Assembly (NCBI RefSeq): GCF_022682495.2
Contig: NC_071398.1
Location: 87,335,398-87,399,397 of the forward strand
Origin: Desmodus rotundus
Taxonomy: Eukaryota; Chordata; Mammalia; Chiroptera; Phyllostomidae
Direction of reading: 5' to 3'
DNA length: 64,000 bases
Position 1 is the first letter of the stretch; each line of letters opens with the position of its first letter. Below, one piece after another: positions 48,871-59,928 of this stretch. The notes beneath the pieces were generated by a model. It worked only from the letters and a program-made list of their open reading frames with translations, made no database searches and had not been told where the DNA came from. Position numbers and translations under genes: made by a program.

Positions 48871-49959
48871 AGATTTAACTATGTAACCATCTGAAGGATC
48901 CTTGGGTATAAGTAATCCCAAATTTTCTCAGTTCCACAAATATTTATCTGTCCTCTTTTACTGGCTTAGCAGTAAATGGGATACAAACAGCAAATATTTC
49001 TCCTATTAGCTGACAAGCTAGTACTAGTTACTCATTGTGTATAAAAAAGTCAAAGCCAATTTTTTAGCTAGACAGACTTGCCGTTTATTCGGCATTATTA
49101 TACACTCTTACTCCTTGTAAGCAAGGGTTTCGTTATTTTTATTTCCAAATTTTGGCTCAGAATAGATACTATCAAAGCTTTTCAATCTAATCTTGAAAAT
49201 TTGTTTAGAAATTAATTGCAAAACATACTTGCTAATAGTAGTAAACGGATGCCTTTTATTAGCAGAAAGAAAATGTGCATTATCTTTGCCAAATAAAACT
49301 GAGCTTTTTCATGCTGACACACATTCCCAAGCAGTCTGGGAAGAAATCCATTATTAGGCACATTTTGAACTGTATCCAACAGAGAATGTTAGTCATTTAC
49401 ATGGTATAATTTTGAAATTAACTCAGAATTAACATTGATTGTCATTCAGTTGATGCTTGACTTTGTGGACAGTCCCCCTTTTTACACGATTCCATTAATG
49501 CAGACTAACATGTAGACAATTTTTATCCTACTATCTCCTTTGTTTTAAAAACATTTTAGACTTTTAAATATTACCGCATTAGACTGTAGTTTCTCTATTT
49601 TTATTGAAAAAAATTTTAATGAGTATCAGGAAGTGGCAATGTCTGGTCCAGACTCAAATTTGATGATGCCCAAGTATTTCAGAGTTGAGAAGAGACTAGC
49701 ATCAGGATCCTGCCAAGACACCTAGCCAACCCTTCCTGTTTCTCAGGTGCAGCAGTTCGGAGTTTACACATACACTGAGAAAGCTGGCTCTGCCAAGGCC
49801 AAGGTCTGGATATATGCAAGCAGATTAGCCAAGTGTATGGATCTCTTCAATGATTACAGTGTATGTGCAAACAAATGGTTTACCCAGTCAACATTTTTCA
49901 AGGGCCTTTAATGTGCCAATCACTAGAAATATGAAGCCGAACAAATGTCTGCAGTCTAG

Positions 49960-50380
49960 GAGACGACAGGCACGGGTAGGACAATGACAAGCAGCAGGGA
50001 GGGAGAGATGCCTCTCAGTGCAGAGGGGCCCTGAACAAAAGGCTCTTTCTTGCTTTTTTTACCGACTGGAGAGGCCGAGGCGGGAGGAAAGGGGGAGGGG
50101 CTAGCAGTGGAAAGTAGCTGAGTCAGGGCGGAGAAAAGTGCTTCAACTGAGGCCTTAGTAAGGAGGCCCCCCACGAGGAGGCGCCTGTATCTAAGTTCTT
50201 GCCTGCAACTCCGCCCAGGAAATTCCAGTACGCTGACTGTGGGAAGCGTGGCTTCTCCCGTAGCACCAGTTCCCCGCATGAACTGGCCTACGGTTGGACC
50301 AGAAGGGTGACACGTAGGGGAGTAATCTCAAACTCCAAAATGGGGAGTAATGTGGGCAGATCTGTGCTCGCAGACTGAGC
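49960..50380. other. GC-richer stretch of unknown origin
   Basis: Noticeably richer in G, C and CpG than its flanks (AGGCCGAGGCGGGAGG, ATTCCAGTACGCTGACTG and similar). The reverse-strand open frames here (up to 131 codons) do not look like a known protein. It could be old LTR sequence or a small CpG-containing regulatory patch; I cannot decide. Confidence 0.3.
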
Positions 50381-50384
50381 ACTC

Positions 50385-50460
50385 TGGCACCAACCGATGA
50401 ACGCGTAAATCGCTCGAACGACGAATCGGTGGTTCTCTCTCTCTCTCAAAATTAAAAACC
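50385..50460 (+). repeat. Possible VES SINE tail fragment
   Basis: CCGATGAACGCGTAAATCGCTCG, AACGACGAATCGGTGG and TTCTCTCTCTCTCTCAAAATTAAAAACC resemble a bat SINE 3' tail. The tRNA-like head is missing. Confidence 0.3.
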
Positions 50461-53400
50461 TTACTGTTAGAGTGATCAGTCTGGCAAAAGTGTGGAGTGG
50501 ATGCGGAGGGGAAAGATGAGGCGCATGGCAGAAAGTCAGAGGGCCTGCGAGGTCCCTGAGAGAGGGATTGGGGTGGGAACCACACCAGGGACGCTGGGTG
50601 GACGCTGGCGCCCATGGCTAGATGAGGGGCATAAGCTCCAGGAAAAAGGGAGAAGGCTTGCGGGGGAGGCTGATGTTTTGAATTTAAGGCGCCTGTGGAG
50701 CCCCCCAGGTGGCAACCCTTCACGGGGAGTTAGAATACTCAAATGAGCTCTGGCCAGGAGTCCTGCGTAGGGAACGGAAAGTGGGAATCACTGACATTAC
50801 AAGTCTGCACATTAATAACAAAAAGGTGAAGTCTCCACAGTCAATGTTGAAATGATATTCTAAAGGTTAACCCAGTTTTGAATGATACATGTAGGTTAGG
50901 TGTGTTTCAATGAAAGTCGAAAATCCCTCTCACGGGAATTCAATGAGAAGGGTCTCAGAACCCTTTCAATCTCGGCATTGGTCAAGCATAGCTTCTGGGC
51001 TGGTCCTACAATAACAACACTGTACGTTTTCTTTGCGGCAAACACTTTTCATCCTGAGAGTGTATATACTGTTTGTCCATGTTTTTAGCCCTGTCTACAT
51101 TGCTTCATTTTGGATCTATTAATTTCACCATGTGTTGGCAGGACATCTTCTGTTCTTGGAAAAAATATAACTAACTCATACATGCAAATAGGGAAACACA
51201 AATGAAATGCACATGACAACTCTAGTGGGTACTGGCGGTGCCTGACCTGGATCCCAGTTCACTGGTCTGCGGACCCCACCCCAGCTGCTCTGAGTGCTGC
51301 CGCTAACAGTTCCCAGCTGCCGCCTTTTCTGGAAAGCAACCTTCTACAGGTCAGAAGCCACCTCCCTGGGGGGTTACGCAGCCCCAGCCCCATTCCCACC
51401 CCAATGTGGGCCACCGGCAGCCAATAATTGACAGGGGGTTAACAAAAGGCAGGTGTGTTTCTTTAAATGTGCAACTTATGCCCCAGATATCTCTGTGGGG
51501 TCAGGCTGAGGCTAGATGCCAGCTGAGGCCACATCCCTGTGCGTCCTCTGCCCGGTGGCAGACCACTTCCCTCGCTCTCTTTCTCCTGAGTGCCTACCTC
51601 CAAATATCGCAGGCACCTGAGTTGCTGACTCAGGCTCTATTTTGAAGGCAACTGTAGAAATTATATATTGGAGTAGGTCAGGTCGATGGTGGAGAGAAAT
51701 AAAAGAAAAAATATACATATGCAGAGGTGATGGCTGAGCCATTTATATGACTCCTAGCTGCTAGGTAGCCAAAGTGAAAAGTGAAACCTTTTCACTTCAG
51801 CTCCAAAATTTGTTCAAACCAAGGCGATGAAACCAATGAATAAGGAGAGGTAGGTAAGTTGCCTGCAGTTCCTTCTGAATGGACTGGACTCAATTCAAGT
51901 GCTAAAAAGAGAGCTCATGTGATTCAATTAAGTGGAATTGAAGCCATTTTTGACATTGTGGTCTGAAATTCTTACATTGTCCATCAGTGGGCAACCCTCA
52001 TAACCAGAGGAAGTGGTCAGATAGTAAGCAGTTCCATGTGCCACGCTTGTCACAAGCCTGCATTAGCGAGGTCTCTGTGATTTGGAGGCTAACAGCCTGA
52101 GAACAAGCCTTTCTGAAAACGCTTTTACACTGAGACTTCTGTAAATCCTCTTTCAGTCTTTCTTCCCTAGGTTCTCTGAAGAAGCCGCCCGTAACAGGAG
52201 AGTGTCCCTTGAAAAGGTCTCGTTCTCATCTAAGTAGCAATTTCCTGCGGTAAAACAAGGCTGAATTTCCATGGAGTCATTAAAAAGTACATTTCCTATT
52301 AATTTGCGAATGCCCTCCACGTGGCAAAGCTGAATTAGAAAGGCTTAGCATTTGCAGTTTGGAACTTTCTTACAGTTGGCAATGAAACAGGACCCCGTCA
52401 CAATGAGGGACTCTAACGTTCATGAATTATTTTGGCAGCAGCTCTTTGCAAAGAAAATATCTACTTAATCAGATCTTGATAATTTCCTGCCAGTTAGGTG
52501 TAGCAATGCCCTCTGCACGCTGCGGGAAACGCACCGAAGACCAAAGGTTTGGGATGGTTTGCACTTGGGGGCACCGCTTAGCCTAGTGCGCCTGGGCTTC
52601 TCCAGACTTCTCTAAACTGACCGCTCTGAAATTGTTACACAACCAAGCCAATCTGCTCTCTCGTTAACGTGGCTGTGAAGAATCAGAGCCCTGTATCAAT
52701 CTTGCCCCAAAATACTTAGTGAAACACTACCCTTCAGGATTCTTTGGAAAAAGAATGTTTCGTGGTAAAAAAAGGAAAAATGTACATACTCACCACACAG
52801 TACACCTAACTGCCTTAAAGACACGTAACTGACACCAGGAAGCTACAGGCTTTGCGAAGCCCTACAGTAAAGAATCTGTGTGCGTTAATTACTCCCGCTT
52901 AACAACCTAAAACAGACATCCGTTACCTCACAAAGCCTCTAAAGACAAGGAGCCAGGGAATGACGCAGCTGGGTGGTCTGGCCCAGGGTCTTTGGAAGAC
53001 AAGCCGTTGGCGGGGGCTGCAGTTCCACAAAGGCTTGACTGGGGCAGGCGGATCTATTTTCAAGGTTGTCACTCACATAGCTGGTGACCGGAGGCCTCAG
53101 CCTTCAGCACATCCACCTGCCTTCCCGCAGCACCTCTGAGAGCCCTCATAACAGGGCGGCGGGCTTCCCAAAGAATGGGGATCACAGAAACAGAGAAAGC
53201 AGGAAGCCACAGTGCTATTTGGGGACATATTTTGAACCCCACAAATGGTTTGGCCCATCATTTTCTTTACTTGACCAGACAAGCTTCAACCATAATGCTT
53301 ATACCATAGCTAATAATTCCATAGATAATCCTGAACATAATTGGGGAAATGCTGTGTTATACTCTTTATTTTCACTCAAGGAAATGTAGACATTGAAAAA

Positions 53401-55109
53401 AATATAGGTTATGTATATAAATTGGTAATTTGACCAAGTATCATCTTTGTTTTTAATCCCAATTTTTCAAATATATCTTTCACATTTTCAGAGAAAAAAT
53501 TATACAAATATTTTTTTAAAAATCTTAATCATTCCTGATGTAATGCTCATTCTATGGAGAGTGTGTTATGGTTGGAGACACTTTTATGGCTAAACAACAC
53601 TCTGGACCACAGTACTGCCCCAGCCCAGACGGAGAAGGGTAACAGCTGCAGGAAGGACAAGGCGACGGTCACGGCCTCTGGCAGCACCCCCTAGGGCTGC
53701 TGACGACTTGGTCAGGCTATGCATCTTAAAAAGTGGGAGCCGGATGTGCTCTGTATGCAGATCTGTTAGATGCCGTACTCATGATTAAACCAACTGAACC
53801 TCATTACGTATTTAAGAAAATCACTTTTGGTTTCAGGTACAAGTTTAAGCTGTTCACGAAGTGAGCTAATAAAATAATTTTGGAATAGATCTTCTCAGAG
53901 AGTTCATAGCCCAATACACATACTTTAAAAATCTAAATCTCAAAAGAGAATGGAAAACTGGCCATTAAAGGTATAGGTACAATATTATTGGTTCTCCATA
54001 CGTGAAATGCATTTCACCTTGCTCGGTATTTAAGTATGCCTTCATTACATGCCATTGCATATCCTTTATCATCAGGAAATATTGCATATGAATAATATTT
54101 CTAATAAGATCTGCAATCCCTTCTGGCCCAGTGTAAAAAGCAAGTGGTGTGCGAATGGTCCTCTGAGAGCCGGAAGAAACTGGCACCTTAAGCATAAACT
54201 CAGACAAATCTCTTGTAGATTCAGATGTTATAGTGTGTTACATGGTTCTCCAGCTTTCACATGAAAGGGTGACAAAGGCTCTTCGCAGAGCGAAAAGATC
54301 AAGAGTGGTGTTTACTTCCCGTTTGGGTGAGATCCTCAGTTGGGCAGAGCATAGTGAGGACAACAATGTGAATGCCAAGGAGCTGGACACAGTCTAGAGT
54401 TCTTGGCCGGTCACTTGAAAGATGTTTGCTTGAAATAATTAAGAACCGATGTGGAGAATGTGGATAGCTCACTAAAAACCACAAGCCCAAATAAGTCATA
54501 ACTGGATTGAATAAGACAGAAGAATTAGCTTTATATGTTATTTAAACTTTATTTTAAAGAATCTATAAATACATCATCTCATGGCCTAATACATCTAATG
54601 TACCTCATTATACCATAGATTTAGACAGATTGCTCCTGTCTCTCACAACTGACCATCCCAGCATCTCAAAACCTCATATTAATGCCGTTTTCACTTACTT
54701 GAAAACAGATAAAACTGGCTTTTGCTGAATGTCACACATTGAGCTCTCTGGAAAAATATTTTTTAAAAATCAGATCTGGTCTAATGTCATTTTTGAAATA
54801 ATACATACCAGTTTTCAATTAGAATTTTATTAAGATATATACAGAAAAGAATAGAAGACATAAAGTGGTACGTCATCAGAGTTAGGAAGAAACTACTAGA
54901 TTTGGTGGAGATAGGACCTCATTCATCTTGAGATTCACAGAAGACCTTATGGAAGAATTAATATGCTAAATATAACTAGCGAGGGTAATGAGATTTTGAT
55001 ATTAAGGAGGAAGTAAAATTATTTGAAGTCCTCTTACTCCTCCTCCTCTTTGCTCCAATCAGATGTGATAACAGGGTGAGACATGCAAGATTATCTAGGG
55101 AAATACCTG

Positions 55110-56130
55110 TGCTGTTTCCTAGGGCTCCCATAACAATGTATCACAAACCTGGTGGCTTAGAACTACAGAAATTTATTGTCTCACAATCTGAAGGCTAGAA
55201 GTCTGAGATTAAGGTGTTGGCAGGGCCACGATCCCTGCAAGGCCTCTAGGGAAAATCCTTCCATGATATGCAGATCCCAGCTGGCGGGATCCATGTGTTG
55301 TGCCAACAATAGACAAATACACACGGACTACAGAAATCCTGTGGAGAAAAAGGGACGGCATGGCCACTCTCTAAGTGAGAGAGGGTGTGAGGGCCAGAGA
55401 GAGCTGACCCCTGCCTGGGCAGGCTTTTATTGCTCTTCTGGGCTCATTACATCGAGGATGGTCCTCGTTTACTGTGCACAGGTTCACTGTAGGTGATTAC
55501 CTTTTACAGACAACAAAGGACAGAATGCTGCTAATTACTTCAAAGAGAAGGATGTTACAGCTCCAGGGGAAAAGTGGCTGAACTGGTTACACTCCATACT
55601 TGGGTGGTTTAGCACAGACTTTAGGAAGTTAAAGATACTCTGTAAACATTTGCTGCCTCAATCCAGGGTGAGGGAGTTTTAGCAAAAGCAAGTCTCATAG
55701 CAGCCTAGGTACAATGCAGACCCGATTCCCCATGGGAGAATCTGTCCAGGGGCGTGGGTCCTGTGTGCCAAATCTCACTCCCACTGGCTTTCCTGAGTGG
55801 GAGCTGGGCTACGTTTCCCACGTGTGGAACAGTTCCCTATACTTCCGCATCTCTTCCAGTATCTGGCAAACCCAGCCATCCCCTGGCATGTGGTCTCATA
55901 ACTCCAATTTCTGCTTCTGTCTTCATCTGACTGTTTTCCCTCCGTGTCTTCCAAATTTCTCTTCGTATAAAGGATAGCAGTGTCCTGTTGGATTAAGGAC
56001 TCACCCTAAAGGCCTCATCTAAAGTCGATTCTATCTGCAAAGTCCCAATTTCTAAATAAAGTCACATTTACAAATATTAGGGGTTAGAACTTCCACATAT
56101 CTCTTGAGGGAAAACAATTAAAGCTCGAAC
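55110..56130 (-). repeat. MLT1-type LTR, reversed, split by a later insertion
   Basis: First part: CTAGGGCTCCCATAACAATG to GGCCTCTAGGGAAAATCCTTCC (to 55262). Second part: AGTATCTGGCAAACCC through TCCTGTTGGATTAAGGACTCACCC and TATTAGGGGTTAGAACTTCC (from about 55858). Together they read as one reversed MLT1 LTR with about 595 foreign bases between. Confidence 0.7.
55263..55857. mobile_element. Unidentified insertion nested in MLT1 (about 595 bp)
   Basis: Interrupts the MLT1 LTR. CTTCC is found on both sides (55258-55262 and 55853-55857), which fits a 5-bp target duplication but is short. The inserted text carries a TTTATT (reversed AATAAA-like) segment after CTGGGCAGGC and shows no open frame of note; it may be a solo LTR. 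Confidence 0.5.
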
Positions 56131-56149
56131 AATACTTATGTCAACTGAT

Positions 56150-56990
56150 GATTGTTGGCGCCAATTCAACACCAACAGGAATACCCAATTTGGGATGTGG
56201 TGAAGAAGGAAACTTTATTCAGTGCAAATGGCTCAGTTATGATACAATATAGCTGTGATATCAGCATAGCTATAGAAGAGTTTAATAGTGTCACAGATAA
56301 ATTATGAAACAGCAGTGATGGGGAACAGCATGGCTATAGGTAGCCCAGGGGCAAGGCAGCCCTGGAACAAGGCCCCTTTCCTGCTAGACAGCTCCGCTCT
56401 CTGCTGAGGTCTTTGAAATTCTAGCCCAGGTAACATAGTCTTCAGTCTTTGATGGGAAGACAAAGTGTGCTCCCTGAACCATAGGGGAGCTAAATTTTAG
56501 AGAGAAGTCCCCACTCCTGGCCCCTGATTGGATTGTCTTCATGCAAATGAGGGCTCCAAATCCTTGTAGTTTGGTTGATCCAAGAAGCATTGTCCTGATT
56601 GGTCACACTGAAGTTACTCTGATTGGTGGGTGAAAATGCTAATGGGGGGGTGGGAATACAGCTGCATAGTTCTGATTGGATGGGGGAAGTCTCAGTCCTA
56701 TTGGTTGAAATACAGTTCTGGGAACTCCTTTATAAGGGCTTGTTCAGACGAAGGATCTCAGCACAGGCAGGCAGGCAGTGCAGGAGACAGGCAGCTTAGT
56801 GCAGGCTTCTCCCTGAAGGGCAGTTTGTGTGAGAGGCTTCTGTCTAGAGACGGCTGCTAGGCTCTGGTTGTTAGTGTGAGCCCAGTTAGCCACCAGGAGC
56901 CCTTCTTGGTATGTCTCTTCTTTCTGAGGATTGACAGCTACGAAGTATGAATGGGGAGGGGGCAGGCGTGTTCAAAAGTGCCTACTGACT
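56150..56990. repeat. LTR-like segment with five CCAAT boxes
   Basis: Five ATTGG motifs (CCAAT on the other strand) lie at 56527, 56598, 56622, 56675 and 56700, next to CTTTATAAGG near 56728-56738. On the minus strand an AATAAA (56214-56219) is followed by a plausible LTR end with TTGGCGCCAACA. The poly(A) side argues for minus orientation, whereas CCAAT-then-TATA order would suit plus. I call it a probable solo or 3' LTR with unresolved strand. Confidence 0.5.
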
Positions 56991-56999
56991 ACAGTGCTA

Positions 57000-58540
57000 G
57001 TCTGATATCTGTAAAAGGAAGGAAGGGAGGGCTGGGCAAGACGAATCTCAAATGACAAGAGTTTTTTAAAAAGTTCTGGCCAAGCTGAAGAGGAATCCTC
57101 AGGCATACTTTGCCATTAAAGAAATTCTACCTCAGGCAGAAGTAACCTTTCACTAATACACCCACTATGTTCATATATCGGCTGGGAACAGCCTGGCAGA
57201 GATGCAAAGGGAACCCAAGTTGTTGCAGTTATAGGCAATCAGCTCTGCGCCCTGCTGCAGTTTCTATGAAGGGAGAGCCGAGCAGGGCACGACCCTGGCC
57301 ATCTTTCCATACCTGTTTGGAGAGTTCCTCCTCCGTGGTACCTGTGGGCTTCTCTTCCTGCGAGGAAAACTCTTACAGAGCCAAACACTAAACACTGAGA
57401 ATTTCAGTGGAGAAAGATGGGCTATTTTACTATAAATGGCGCCACCCAGGAGAAGAGGAAGCTAATGCTCAAAAGCCTGAACTCCCCACCCAGGGTTCCG
57501 GGAGGGTTTCTCAGTGTGTAAAGAGAACAAGGTGTGCAGAAGCGCTGCTGGGGTGAGTCTTAATTGGAGGACATTGGAGCTATGGTAAAGAGGTATCAAC
57601 ACAGGACCTTTCTGGAAAATGGACTCTCTGCTTCTGAAAGGGGTCAGGTGTTCAAGTTTTGATTGTGTACAAGTTCTTTGGTTCTGTGGTCAGGGAGCAA
57701 GACTTTGATTCTGGATGCATCTAGAGGTCCGAGTTCTCTCCTCTGCGCATGCTTCTGCTGCATGGCTTGCGGCTTGGGTCTGTTGTCCCTGGAAAGCAAT
57801 TCATTATCTCATTTAATAGAATAGGACCATTTGGAGCCTGTTCTGTGCATACAAAACTTCTAAGAGGGAGGATCATAGGGAACCTATAGCCCTCATTTCT
57901 GCAGCTGGTCTTGGGGTTGCAATTGGTACTTGTTTTTTTTTTTTTTTTAACCCACTATTCATATTAAATTTCCCTCACCCTCAGCAGGTCGTGGTGGCTT
58001 ACCTGATGGTGTAACCCAAGCTTTTATTTTCAAAAGCTCCAAATCCTTGGTAATTATATGCATCTCAGGTTGGGTTGTCGCTCACGTCCATTTCCAGTCA
58101 CAGCTGGGTGAGCGAGCACCCAGGGACACAAACGTGAATTGCGTTTGTTTCACACACAGTCCTCTCTGCCTCCATTGTGTAAAAATGTCCTACGTTCTCC
58201 TGCTAATTAGGGTTAGTTACTTCTACCAAGATGTGCTTCTTCTCACCTACTGAACCCCGGACACAAGGAGGGTGGAGTGCCTGGCAGCAGCCAAAGCTTG
58301 TCTTTCCATGGGACCTTTATGGTGTACCTTACAAGGGCATGCCTGCTATGGGGACCAAAAATACACAACCTTGCAACGCTCAGATAGAGGAAGCAGAAAG
58401 TTTCCCCATGAATCGCTGCACATGATTCCATCCCTTGATTTCCAGGCTCTTGTGTCCGCATGGTGAGAACACAGCAAGATGCAAAGGTCTTGATTTAATG
58501 GGTATACTGCATCCTGAAAAATAGCCCCTCATCCTTGAAG
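57000..58540. other. Probable retroviral interior debris, frames lost
   Basis: Lies between the LTR-like block at 56.1-57.0 kb and the integrase relic. It is not AT-rich like ordinary intergenic DNA here and has many short broken frames on both strands, plus a T17 run at 57932-57948. No domain can be read with confidence. Assignment to the same provirus is by position only. Confidence 0.3.
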
Positions 58541-58860
58541 ACTATTGCTTCCAAGCTGGTGCTTGAGCTGTGTTTTCACTATTTTTCCCCAACTTATTAT
58601 GATCACTGCTGAGCCCTTGAGCCGGACTCAGCTAGATCTGGGCTGGAACAGAAATGCCTTCCTCTGCATTCGCGCAGAGACCATCCACCCCTCCCCATGT
58701 CCCAGGCATGCTGGTTCCTGGACGAGGCCCTGGGCAAGCATGTAAGACATCTTCCCCTTGTCTGGGGTGGGTCATGCCATAATACCCCTATCCATCCTGC
58801 TCCCTTCTATACAATTCTTTAGTGTATGCCATGCCGTATGGAGGACATCCATGTTGCCTT

Positions 58861-59065
58861 TTTCAAAAAGATTTTATTTATTTATATTTAGAGAGGGGAA
58901 GGGAGAAAGAGAGGGAGAGAAACATCAATGTGTGGGTGCCTTTCGTGTGCCCCCTACTGCGTACCTGGCCCACAACCCAGGCATGCGCCCTAGACTGGGA
59001 ATCAAACGAGCAACCCTTTGGTTTACAGGCCGGCACTCAATCCACTGAGCCACGCCAACCAGGGC
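58861..59065 (-). mobile_element. VES-type bat SINE, reversed
   Basis: Starts with the reversed tail (AAAAAGATTTTATTTATTTATA) and runs through GAAACATCAATGTGTGGGTGCC and CTGGCCCACAACCCAGGCATGCG to the reversed head GAGCCACGCCAACCAGGGC. Flanks TCCATGTTGCCTT (58848-58860) and TCCATGTTGTCTT (59066-59078) are a 13-bp target duplication with one mismatch. Confidence 0.93.
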
Positions 59066-59078
59066 TCCATGTTGTCTT

Positions 59079-59161
59079 GTTGATGCCCAAGATGTACCTC
59101 AGATGTGAGTCCCCTTAATAAACTCTATTAATTGACAAACTGGAGCGGCCAGCCTCTTTCT
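59079..59161 (+). repeat. LTR-like 3' segment with AATAAA
   Basis: CCCCTTAATAAACTCTATTAATTGAC followed by GGCCAGCCTCTTTCTTCA has the look of a gammaretrovirus-like R-U5 end in plus orientation. The same block may extend left across the SINE to about 58550. Orientation is opposite to the neighbouring integrase relic, so the locus is composite or rearranged. Weak. Confidence 0.35.
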
Positions 59162-59542
59162 TCAGTCTGTACTTGTTTTCCAGGTACGGAAGCAGATGTT
59201 CAGTCTCAGAGCGCTTCCTGTCATAACCTGGCTTAGGAAGCCAGCTATTTCTGAGTGGTGTGGTATGTTATACAAATGGATTTTGTGGTCGTGGTCATGG
59301 GCTCGCTCTTGCCTCTGCTCCACTGTGAAGCAGGCCCCTTGGTCAGATGTTATATTATGTGATGTCCACGCCTGTGGATCAGGCATTCCATAAGCCCCCG
59401 GACCATGGCACGTTACGAGGTTTTTGTGAGCAGGAAAGGTAAATCTATACCTGTAGTAGTTATCTATCCCTGTGAGGATAAACTGCTGGCCCTTCCAGAG
59501 GGGGAGGGGCTCAATGTACCAAACCTGCCACCAAGCGGTCAT
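59162..59542 (-). pseudogene. Endogenous retrovirus integrase relic (pol)
   Basis: A 126-codon frame on the minus strand shows the retroviral integrase core: a WQVWYIEPLPLWKGQQF start, the first catalytic Asp in LTGID, the second in SDQG and a Glu in HHSEIAG. Spacing between the second Asp and the Glu is about 30 residues instead of the usual 35, pointing to a small deletion, and many conserved residues are altered. No zinc-binding N-terminal domain or downstream C-terminal domain is legible. An old, non-functional copy of a class I-like provirus. Confidence 0.8.
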
Positions 59543-59577
59543 TTGGTCTTTTTGATGAATGGTGCCATACTGGGGGG

Positions 59578-59928
59578 TCAGTGTTGGTCTCTATGGCTGG
59601 CAGGTGAGATATTCAGCAGCAGAAGCCAGACTGGCTTTTTAAAAGTGGAAGGCCCCGGACCAATGCCGCCATTGGAAGAATCTACATCAGGCAGAAATGG
59701 TCTGGTCTTAATAACCCTACTGTCTTCAGCTGTTGGCTCAGAAGAGCCCAACAGAAGCTGGGCCTGGGGTAAATGATGCGGTGGATCCAAACAATGTGCC
59801 CACTGGAAGCTGTCAATCAGCTCTACACTGCGCAGCAGGGTTTTTTGGAGGAAGATCTGAATGGGGCACCCGCGTGACTGCCGCAGGTAGTTTACCCCAC
59901 TACCCTGGGGGGCGGGGGTAGAGTGCAC
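59578..59928 (-). pseudogene. Possible upstream pol remnant of the same provirus
   Basis: A 116-codon minus-strand frame directly 5' of the integrase relic, in the right place for the end of the RNase H/integrase N-terminal region. I cannot recognise a domain in it (rich in Pro, Ser, Leu), so this is a positional inference only. Confidence 0.3.

Noticed and set aside
50328..50723. 131-codon minus-strand frame
   Set aside because: Pro/Ser-rich chance frame in a GC-richer stretch. No start context, domain or conservation evidence.
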